From Aminicenans sp964648465 (GTDB taxonomy: Bacteria > Acidobacteriota > Aminicenantia > Aminicenantales > Aminicenantaceae), in assembly GCA_964648465.1 (NCBI GenBank), contig CAZYMU010000045.1, positions 1 to 18,160 of the forward strand: a stretch of DNA of 18,160 bases, in the 5' to 3' direction. The notes under the pieces were generated by a model. That model saw nothing but the letters and a program-made list of their open reading frames with translations, did not search any database and was not told where the DNA came from. Numbering within the stretch: the first letter of the stretch is position 1; every line of letters begins with the position of its first letter. Made by a program: the position numbers and the translations under genes. Shown here piece by piece: positions 1 to 6,357 of the stretch.

Positions 1-140
1 TACTGATCAAAACGCTTAACGGCAATATTTATATAAGAAGATAAGATTACAATTTAATAAATATTCATTGCAACCATTCCCATTAATGACAGTGATACTG
101 TGTGATAGATGACCAAATACTTTTCACATGGAGGATAATA

Positions 141-1520
141 ATGAAAAGAACAGTTTTTAAGACAGGAATCATATTTTTGCTTTTACTGGCCGTGTCTGCC
201 CTGTACGCAGGGGAAGAAGGTAAAAGTCTCACCGGTGACTGGTCTGCAAAGATCAGAGAAAACAGGATTCAAATACGGCTGATGATGTTTGATAATGATT
301 CGGATCATGACTCGATGACCTCTTTCGGCTTGGAGACAAAAGAGTTTAAAGGTCTGCAGCTGAACAAGGAGCACACCTTCACTCTGGAAAGAGATGCCGG
401 CACCATCCGTTTTGATGGGAAATTTGAAGATGATAGAGGCAGAGGTACGTTCTCATTTGTTCCGCACGATGCCTTTATCGGTTTTTTGGGCAAGGAAGGG
501 TTCGGCAAGATTAAAAGTAAAGAACTGCTCCACCTTTGTATCTTTGATGTCAACAAGACATACATTCAGGATATCCGCAAACTTGGCTATAAGGATGTCG
601 AGCTTTCTGAGCTGGTAGCAATGGCTATTCATAAAGTCAGTATCGATTATATTCGTCAGATTCATGCTCAGGGCCTGAAAGACATATCAATCTCAAAACT
701 CATCAGTTTCCGTATTCACGATGTTGAAGTTGACTATATCAAAGAATTAAAGAAACTGGGATACAGTGATATATCTCCCTCAGAACTCATTTCCTTGAAT
801 ATTCACGATGTGGATATCCCTTTTATTCGTGAGATCAGCAAACAGGGATTCAAGAATGTTTCTCTGGACAAGCTGGTAGCTTTAAAGATCCATGATGTTG
901 ATTTGAAACAGTTTGAAGTGCTGAAAGATCTGGGATACACTGATGTGGATCTCGACCAGGTTGTGTCACTAAACATCCATGATGTTTCTCCAGATTTTAT
1001 CCGCGGTGTGCATAAAGCCGGCTTTAAAGATATTTCTCTGGATGAACTTATATCTTTCCAGATACACGATGTAGATCTGGGCTATATTGACAGTCTGGCA
1101 GAGGTAGGATTTAAAGATGTTTCTGTTTCAGAATTAATCTCTTTAAACATTCATGATGTCAATATCGATTATATTGAAGGTTTTCAAAAAATGGGCGTCA
1201 AAGATCTTGATATCCCCACCCTTATATCCTTTAGTATTCATGATGTGGAGCCGGTCTTTATTAAGGACATGAAAGAACTCGGCTATACATCCATTTCGGC
1301 AGATGAACTGGTCTCTTTAAACATTCATGATGTCACGATTGATTTCGCTAAAAGTGTGCATGCCGCCGGGCTGAAGGACATCACTTTGAATCAGCTGATC
1401 TCTTTCAAGATTCATGATGTGGACAAGGAGTATATTGAATTTGCCATAAAACTGTATAAGGAAAGAGGTAAAGAACTCACTCCCGAGAAGATCATCAGCA
1501 TGAAGATCCACGATTTTTAA
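141..1520 (+). CDS. Exported protein with tandem 29-residue IHDV repeats
   Basis: Function unknown. The start at 141 is chosen because GGAGG lies about 7 bases upstream and the product then opens with a clean signal peptide (MKRT, a hydrophobic stretch at residues 8-20, then a small-residue cleavage region near LYAG). An ATG-less extension back to 102 has no such support. Residues 28-107 form a small beta-rich domain starting LTGDW. From about residue 108 to the end (459) the protein is about twelve copies of a 29-residue repeat, consensus roughly IHDVD..YI..L..LGY.D then IS..ELISL. The first copy is degenerate and the last is longer. Similar repeats (GY..LS.DEL..LRIHGV type) occur in secreted or periplasmic proteins and in M56/BlaR-like proteins of environmental bacteria; this is from memory, not a search. 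It is probably a periplasmic or surface protein-interaction scaffold. It converges on the serine hydrolase downstream. Confidence 0.85.
   Translation: MKRTVFKTGIIFLLLLAVSALYAGEEGKSLTGDWSAKIRENRIQIRLMMFDNDSDHDSMTSFGLETKEFKGLQLNKEHTFTLERDAGTIRFDGKFEDDRGRGTFSFVPHDAFIGFLGKEGFGKIKSKELLHLCIFDVNKTYIQDIRKLGYKDVELSELVAMAIHKVSIDYIRQIHAQGLKDISISKLISFRIHDVEVDYIKELKKLGYSDISPSELISLNIHDVDIPFIREISKQGFKNVSLDKLVALKIHDVDLKQFEVLKDLGYTDVDLDQVVSLNIHDVSPDFIRGVHKAGFKDISLDELISFQIHDVDLGYIDSLAEVGFKDVSVSELISLNIHDVNIDYIEGFQKMGVKDLDIPTLISFSIHDVEPVFIKDMKELGYTSISADELVSLNIHDVTIDFAKSVHAAGLKDITLNQLISFKIHDVDKEYIEFAIKLYKERGKELTPEKIISMKIHDF
462..1517 (+). repeat. Tandem 87-bp coding repeat array
   Basis: About twelve in-frame units of 87 bases (29 codons) encode the IHDV repeat. 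The units are diverged in DNA, but the core around ATTCATGATGT recurs in most of them. The stretch CTTTAAACATTCATGATGTC appears exactly at about 1141 and again at about 1315. The phase is fixed by the ATTCA(T/C)GATGT (IHDV) core. The array fills the 3' three quarters of the gene. Confidence 0.85.
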
Positions 1521-1733
1521 GAAGAATAATATAAAGTAGTCTGCTCAACTGTTAAGGATATAGACCTGAAAGACAGCTATTTTTGGATTTAGTTGGGCAG
1601 CCCTATGGGGGAAGAGATAGGAATTTGGTTTTTTTGTTCATGACAATCTCCGCTCAATTTTATCAAATTTACATCTTCTAAAGGATGTTTATTAAATGGA
1701 GCTTTTTGCCCTTAAAATCGATGAAACATTTCT

Positions 1734-3845
1734 TTATTTGATTCGTTTGGCTTCGAATATGCCGTCGGGCTGATTAAACTCGGCGGCTGTGACATGACCC
1801 TTTTCGTCCATCTTGAACTTGACGCTGATTATTTTGACCTGTTTGAGGATGAATTCATCTCCCAGTGCTGGAACTAGTTCGTATTCCGGCTGTCCGGGCA
1901 CCATCATGGTAAGGATGTTTCCCTTGAGGCTCACCGTGACGATCTGGTCCATCAAAGTGTATTTCCCTACAAACTTTTGGAGGAAGGAGGGGTCAGAAAG
2001 CCTCGCATTGGGTTTCTTTTTGAATACTATGGCTTCCAGTGTTGGCTCGAAAGGAGCCTCCAAAGCCGCCACAAACCCGTTGACATCGGTGCGGAATGTC
2101 AGCTTCATATCTTCAAATGTGGGGTCCTCCACTTTTTTCCCATTAAAAGTCTCATAGTGCCAGTGATCGAGAGGCGTGGTGATGCCGTTGTAAGTAAAAG
2201 CCAGCTGCCCTTTCTGAAGAAAGACTTTCAAATTTCCGTAACCAGGATGATTGTATTCGCCAGCATATTCCTCCAGTTTGTGCGCCAGCTGAGTGCCGGG
2301 CCTGCGCCTGGTCTGTTTTTTCTTCTCGGCCTCCTTTTGCACTTCCTCACTTTTGGCTTTTCTCTCCGCGGCCTCTCCAATCCAGTCCTTTGGCTCAAGA
2401 CCCAGAATGCGGTCTGCCGCATGCCGGATGAGAAGCTCGGGCAGGCCAGTCCCGTTTTTGTTGGCCAGTGCCACGAATCCTATCCCGTCTTGAGGCATGA
2501 GGCAAACCATTGTAGAGAATCCATCGATATTGCCGCCGTGATGGACGCGCTGGTGGCCTCGGTAGGAGTCGACAAACCACGCCATTCCATAATCGGCCGG
2601 AGTGATTTCCGGGATGGCAGGCGTATTTCCTGTGGGCATGTGCGCCAGATGCATGTCCTCAATCGTTTGGGTATTGATGATCGACTTACCATTATACTTC
2701 CCTTGATTGAGATGCACTATGAGCCAGTGACTCATCTCATTCACGCTGGAATTGATGGCCCCGGCTGGGCCGATATTGCTGATATTGCGGAAGGGAATCT
2801 TCTCGATTTTGCCCTTCTCTTCGCGGTAGGGGAAGGCGAAATCCGTGTCTTTTTGGGAATCAAGCACAGAAAAATTTGTCCGCTTCATTTCCAGAGGATC
2901 GAGAACACAGGTACGAACGGCCTCTTCCCACTTCTGTCCTGTGATGACTTCTACGAGGTAGCCGGCCGTCAGAAACATCAGGTTATTGTACTGAAATTTT
3001 TCCCTCAGGTCTGCCGTGGGTTTGAGATACGCCAGCCGCTTCACGAATTCTTCCCGGCTGGCCATATAATTGTTGTACCAGACAAGATCATGACGTGGCA
3101 GTCCGGCGCGGTGGGTAACCAAGTCTCGGGGTGTCAGGTGTTCGCTTGCGAAAAGGTCGTAGAGGTGGAACCAGTGGATATACTCATGCACAGGAGTTGT
3201 CCAATTCAGTTTGCCTTCGTCCACAAGGGTGCCCATGGTGAAGGTGGTGAAGGCCTTTGTGGCTGAGCCAATAGCCAGAAGAGTGTCTTTAGTCATAGGG
3301 ATTTTCTTTTCCACATTGCGGTAACCGAAGCCCTTGGCGAAGATGACTTCATTATCTGCCACTATGGCTATGGCCACTCCGGGCACATTAAGGCTTTTCA
3401 ATCCCTTTTCGACTATCGAATCAAAATCGGCGAGAGCTTTCTTGGCTTTTGCCGCAGGACCGGCTTCACGGTTCAGAGTGAACGGAATTGTTTTGCCGCT
3501 CTGGGTAAAATTCCCGGTTATCTTCATCCCGTCATCGCTGAAAGTCCCTTTGAATGTCGGGCTGCCCGGCACCTTGGATATATCAAAGCTCACTTCAATT
3601 CCGTCAATGCTGATATTAGCAAGCGGAAGATCCTTGGCCTTTTGGGCGGGAATGGAAATATCCCCGGCCCAGGATCCGTCAGGCTTATGATTGAAATCTA
3701 TGTTGATAGCGAGCGTCATCCCGGGAATGTCGATAGACCCTTCCCAATGGCCTTCCAGCGATGAAGACTTAGCAGAAAGAAAGGCGGATGGATAGAACAG
3801 CAGTGCTGTACATAAGATAATAAGAAAAATGTAAGATTTTTTCAT
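1734..3845 (-). CDS. Exported serine hydrolase, class C beta-lactamase family, with accessory beta domains
   Basis: The 703-residue product starts at the ATG at 3845. A further ATG at 3866 is in frame, but the ribosome binding site AAGGGAG lies between the two, so 3845 is preferred. Residues 1-24 are a signal peptide (MKKSYIFLIILC). Residues 28-125 form a beta-rich domain beginning LEGHWEGS. The hydrolase domain follows, with the three classic motifs: SATK (nucleophile Ser194, Lys197), YNN (Tyr286) and HHGGN (near 435-439, the KTG equivalent). A Lys/Arg-rich linker (about 493-518) leads to a DUF3471-like beta domain (EYAGEYNHPGYG) and a last beta domain (from about 620). This family contains beta-lactamases, D-aminopeptidases, esterases and peptidoglycan-acting enzymes. 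The domain set favours an esterase- or peptidase-like envelope enzyme over drug resistance. The gene looks richer in GC than its neighbours. Confidence 0.9.
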   Translation of the reverse strand: MKKSYIFLIILCTALLFYPSAFLSAKSSSLEGHWEGSIDIPGMTLAINIDFNHKPDGSWAGDISIPAQKAKDLPLANISIDGIEVSFDISKVPGSPTFKGTFSDDGMKITGNFTQSGKTIPFTLNREAGPAAKAKKALADFDSIVEKGLKSLNVPGVAIAIVADNEVIFAKGFGYRNVEKKIPMTKDTLLAIGSATKAFTTFTMGTLVDEGKLNWTTPVHEYIHWFHLYDLFASEHLTPRDLVTHRAGLPRHDLVWYNNYMASREEFVKRLAYLKPTADLREKFQYNNLMFLTAGYLVEVITGQKWEEAVRTCVLDPLEMKRTNFSVLDSQKDTDFAFPYREEKGKIEKIPFRNISNIGPAGAINSSVNEMSHWLIVHLNQGKYNGKSIINTQTIEDMHLAHMPTGNTPAIPEITPADYGMAWFVDSYRGHQRVHHGGNIDGFSTMVCLMPQDGIGFVALANKNGTGLPELLIRHAADRILGLEPKDWIGEAAERKAKSEEVQKEAEKKKQTRRRPGTQLAHKLEEYAGEYNHPGYGNLKVFLQKGQLAFTYNGITTPLDHWHYETFNGKKVEDPTFEDMKLTFRTDVNGFVAALEAPFEPTLEAIVFKKKPNARLSDPSFLQKFVGKYTLMDQIVTVSLKGNILTMMVPGQPEYELVPALGDEFILKQVKIISVKFKMDEKGHVTAAEFNQPDGIFEAKRIK

Positions 3846-4237
3846 GGTTTTTTCTCCCTTAATCAATATTTTCCTTATTTTTTAATACCATAAATCTGTG
3901 GACATAATCAATAGTGTCCCAAAGTTTTTAAAATCCTAATTATAATAGGGAATATATTGAGAAATGGCTGCAGGAAGAATGCTCTAAAAAAGCTTTGCTA
4001 ATTGTTGTTCCCAGATACTATTGCATAATATTATGAATATGACCTAAACCTATCAAAAGAACGCAACCTTCATCGGTCCGTGAGGAATTTTCTGAAGGCA
4101 GTCGTTTTATTGTTAAAACATTCTTATGAGTAAATATAAATTAAAAGGATGAAACGTGAAAAGAGAAAAAACTATAAAAAACAGGTGAACCATCTTTTTT
4201 CACAACTAATACGAAATAACTTCAGTGGGAAGTGGGA
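3846..4237. other. AT-rich intergenic stretch, no gene recognised
   Basis: About 390 bases lie between the 5' end of the serine hydrolase gene and the 3' end of the permease gene. The hydrolase promoter should be here; the best I can see on the - strand is a weak TTGATT/TATTAA pair around 3878-3907. A short inverted repeat CCTTCA (4067-4072) / TGAAGG (4093-4098) is present. No clear terminator with a T run is visible downstream of the permease gene. No RNA gene is recognised. Confidence 0.4.
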
Positions 4238-4789
4238 TCACGATGTCCTTTCTATAATAATGCCCATGAACACTGAGAATATAATCGTATATAATGTGAG
4301 GGAAAGAGCAAATAGCCAACCAAAATAATAAACCATCAAAGGCAACAGGGGGATTTTGACAGCCCTGTTGTATAAGAATGCTGCGATAAGCCCTTTTCTC
4401 ATTCCTTTTTCCTTGAGTTCTGTGAGAAGAGGATACCAGAGGTATATCGAGCCCATTGAGATTATGCCTGATATGATTGCGATAATCCATCCTTTTAATC
4501 CCGATTTCTTCCCAAGGTGTTTTGCTATAGATTTGGGCTTTAAGAAAAGGTTAGTGAGGAATATAAAGAGAAAGACAATGAGAGTTATATAAAAAACTTT
4601 CACGAAAATATGCACGAAATATTGAAGAGAGGAAATAATCAAGTCTCTTTTAAACGAGAATAAGATAATGTAGATAAAAAAGGTAAAACAAAAAAGTATT
4701 AAACCAGCAATTTTTCTTTTCTTCATATAAGTATTACGGCTCTCTGTCATTCTGAAACGCCCTGTTTCAAGTCTGACTGATACAAACAC
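4238..4789 (-). CDS. Small membrane permease, half A (COG0701/DUF318-like)
   Basis: Integral membrane protein of up to 183 residues with about four to five hydrophobic segments. The stretch GIISMGSIYLWYPLL, followed by KGLIAAFLYNRAVK and PLLPLMVYYFGW, matches the small permeases of the COG0701 (ArsP/UPF0718-like) group as I remember them. In those, two short proteins together make what is one longer polypeptide elsewhere. The outermost start is GTG at 4789, with GAGG and GGAG sequences just upstream. ATG codons at 4750 and 4726 are alternatives, and the hydrophobic protein proper begins at MKKRKIAG (4726). It lies 28 bases after the partner permease gene and is the last gene of the operon. 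The substrate is unknown. Linkage to an ArsR-type regulator suggests a metal or metalloid, but that is inference. Confidence 0.7.
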   Translation of the reverse strand: MFVSVRLETGRFRMTESRNTYMKKRKIAGLILFCFTFFIYIILFSFKRDLIISSLQYFVHIFVKVFYITLIVFLFIFLTNLFLKPKSIAKHLGKKSGLKGWIIAIISGIISMGSIYLWYPLLTELKEKGMRKGLIAAFLYNRAVKIPLLPLMVYYFGWLFALSLTLYTIIFSVFMGIIIERTS

Positions 4790-4817
4790 TCTTCCTCTGT
4801 CTCCTCTGTGGTTTTTC

Positions 4818-5186
4818 TCATATTATCTTCAGCGTTGAAACTACAAGTACAGAAATGACTATAGCAAATAGAAATGAGAGAATATTTCTTACAATTCCAA
4901 ACCTTTTGCCTAAAAAATAGCACTCTGCAGGTAACTGAATAATCCCAACCGTTACCCAGGAGAGGATAAAGGCAATTACGCTAATTAGCGAGATGCCAGC
5001 TTTTACCAATTCTCCTCCAATGATGTAACTTGTTACTGGATGACCTGTTGAGATGCTGCCAAAAGATGCCCCGAGGACGCTATCAATTATAGGATTTTTT
5101 GTGAAGAATTTGCTGTAAAAGGATTTTGGAATTATTGTTACATAGAGGCTTATGAGCAATAATATAGAAAGAAGGATAGGCAACAT
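4818..5186 (-). CDS. Small membrane permease, half B (COG0701/DUF318-like)
   Basis: At least 122 residues with three to four membrane segments. The loop GASFGSISTGHPVTSYIIGG and the following GELVKAG resemble the conserved permease loop of the COG0701 group. It should pair with the permease encoded just downstream. The first ATG is at 5186 but has no Shine-Dalgarno sequence. The frame stays open upstream into the end of the NifX-like gene and reads like a natural N-terminus (KKSAKEAGKKTFRLFLE), yet holds no ATG, GTG or TTG. The true start may therefore be a rare codon such as ATT, or a one-base error may hide it (a run of eight A lies at about 5231-5238). The substrate is unknown. Confidence 0.7.
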   Translation of the reverse strand: MLPILLSILLLISLYVTIIPKSFYSKFFTKNPIIDSVLGASFGSISTGHPVTSYIIGGELVKAGISLISVIAFILSWVTVGIIQLPAECYFLGKRFGIVRNILSFLFAIVISVLVVSTLKII

Positions 5187-5272
5187 TTCGAGAAACAGGC
5201 GAAATGTTTTCTTTCCCGCTTCCTTGGCACTTTTTTTTGTAATGAAATTTTTGTTTCTGTTCCGAGAGAAAT

Positions 5273-5740
5273 CTATTTGTTCTCTAATTTTTTCATCCTT
5301 TCGTTTAGGTCTGCAATAACCTCTCTTAGGTGTGTAACCTCTTTTTTAAGCCTCTCCGCTTCGTTACTTTCACCAGCACTATGTTCCTCTATTGCAGTTG
5401 ATGGTGTGGAAATTTTCATTGGTTCTTTAATAATTGCTGAAATTAAATCTTTTATCTTTCCATAAACACCAACTACTGGTTTTACACCCAATTGTTCAAA
5501 CCAATCCTGTGCTCTCGGTCCCATTCCTCCTGCCACAATCATCTCAGCACCCTTATTATGTATGTATTGTGGTATAACACCTGCTTCATGGGAATCGACA
5601 TAAGGGTTATTCTCCACAGTTATATTCTTTACGTTATTGCTTTTCACTTCCACAAAGGTGAAATATGGACATCTTCCAAAATGGTATGCAAGAACACCAT
5701 TGAGACCCTTATTGTCATCCGATGAAAATGCAATAATCAT
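5273..5740 (-). CDS. NifX/NafY-type dinitrogenase iron-molybdenum cofactor family protein
   Basis: 155 residues. Residues 1-105 are the small alpha/beta domain of the Fe-Mo cofactor biosynthesis family (PF02579 type). It has the typical HFGRCPYF at 20-27, an ENNP turn at 43-46 and AGGMGPRAQ at 70-78. The tail from about 126 is a charged helix with coiled-coil character. Members of this family bind metal clusters or cofactor precursors. Stand-alone forms are common in anaerobes without nitrogenase, so nitrogen fixation should not be inferred. The start at 5740 is firm: AGGAGG lies 6 bases upstream. It sits 15 bases after the arsR-like gene and before the two permease halves, so it may handle or sense the transported metal. 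Confidence 0.9.
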   Translation of the reverse strand: MIIAFSSDDNKGLNGVLAYHFGRCPYFTFVEVKSNNVKNITVENNPYVDSHEAGVIPQYIHNKGAEMIVAGGMGPRAQDWFEQLGVKPVVGVYGKIKDLISAIIKEPMKISTPSTAIEEHSAGESNEAERLKKEVTHLREVIADLNERMKKLENK

Positions 5741-5755
5741 TTTAAACCTCCTATG

Positions 5756-6112
5756 TTAAAAACCTTTTGATTTCATCCTCAATTCTACAATACTCTTTGC
5801 ATTCTTAAGAAGACTCAGTACTTCCTCTGAGGATAATTTGTAGTAAACCTCAACTCCCTCCTTTCTACTCATTACAAGTCCTGCAGATTGGAGTATGGTA
5901 AGATGTCGGGAAACAACGGATGGATGAATAGCAAGAAAGGATGCAATCTCCGAAACGGACTGTTTACCATACTTCAATATTTCAATGATCATTACACGAT
6001 GTTCACAAGAGAGTGCCTTAAAAATCGTTGTTCTTGGTTCACCAAATCCGAATCTTCTTCCTTTCCTATCTGCATATCTATGCATATTTACAATATCATA
6101 TAAAATCTTCAT
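5756..6112 (-). CDS. ArsR-family winged-helix repressor
   Basis: 118 residues with the ArsR fold: IFKALSCEHRVMIIEIL (first helices), VSEIASFLAIHPSVVSRHLTILQSAGLV (helix-turn-helix) and KEGVEVYYKLS (wing). The metal-binding ELCVC motif of classical ArsR is absent; the equivalent place reads EILKYGKQSVSEI. The only cysteine is in LSCEHR, so any ligand site must differ. It is the first gene of the - strand operon and most likely controls it. Two ATG starts are possible, 6112 and 6085 (MHRYADRK). Neither has a Shine-Dalgarno sequence. A TTGACA box touching the first ATG hints that 6085 could be the real, leaderless start. Confidence 0.9.
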   Translation of the reverse strand: MKILYDIVNMHRYADRKGRRFGFGEPRTTIFKALSCEHRVMIIEILKYGKQSVSEIASFLAIHPSVVSRHLTILQSAGLVMSRKEGVEVYYKLSSEEVLSLLKNAKSIVELRMKSKGF

Positions 6113-6120
6113 TTTGTCAA
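6092..6120 (-). promoter_or_regulatory. Candidate promoter of the arsR-like operon
   Basis: On the - strand, TTGACA (6115-6120) is followed after 17 bases by GATATT (6092-6097), which matches four of six positions of the -10 consensus. Transcription would begin near 6085, where the second in-frame ATG lies. On the + strand, TGCATAT occurs twice (6071-6077 and 6081-6087), ten bases apart, directly at the predicted start. That is a plausible operator position for autorepression. This is inference from pattern only. Confidence 0.4.
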
Positions 6121-6249
6121 GAAAAAAATCAAAATCAACAGGGATTGCAAGAGAATTTAAGAGATATCATAAAAAAAGACTCAAGACTGTCATTGCTACT
6201 CCGATTAAAATGCTAACTGTGAAATTATCGTCTAATCCCATTAATTTTA

Positions 6250-6278
6250 TTGACTCTGCGGGTAGTCTATCATAAAAT
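6250..6278 (+). promoter_or_regulatory. Sigma70-like promoter of the acetate kinase operon
   Basis: TTGACT (6250-6255), a spacer of exactly 17 bases, then TAAAAT (6273-6278). Each box matches five of six consensus bases. The start of transcription would be near 6285, just before GGAGGT (6290-6295). That purine-rich site is too far from the acetate kinase ATG to serve it and precedes a short 25-codon reading frame at 6309. Confidence 0.6.
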
Positions 6279-6357
6279 TAAATTTAGTAGGAGGTGTATT
6301 ACATCATCATGTTGCCTAAAAAGAGAAGAGTTAATGAAGGAGTTCAAAAAAGATTAG

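Noticed and set aside
1977..3266. 429-codon open frame on the + strand
   Set aside because: It lies entirely antisense to the serine hydrolase, whose motifs are clear. The product is rich in Cys and His without any recognisable domain, a typical shadow of a GC-richer gene.
1734..3845. Antibiotic resistance beta-lactamase
   Set aside because: The catalytic triad motifs are those of the broad family, but the extra N- and C-terminal beta domains and the 703-residue length fit esterase/peptidase-like members better.
4155..4203. GTGAAAAGA ... TCTTTTTTCAC as a terminator
   Set aside because: The stem is imperfect with a loop of about 29 bases and lacks a GC-rich core or a proper T run on the required strand.
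4149..4328. 59-codon frame on the + strand starting MKREKRKNYKK
   Set aside because: The second half is antisense to the end of the permease gene. The AAAGG sits directly against the ATG without spacing, and no family is recognisable.
4206..4490. Alternative - strand frame overlapping the end of permease half A, suspected frameshift
   Set aside because: The main frame continues as a natural membrane helix (YYFGWLFALSLTLYTIIF) to its own stop, so no frameshift is needed.
5273..5740. Nitrogen fixation gene (nifX)
   Set aside because: The fold is shared by many stand-alone proteins in non-diazotrophs, and no other nif gene is present in the window.
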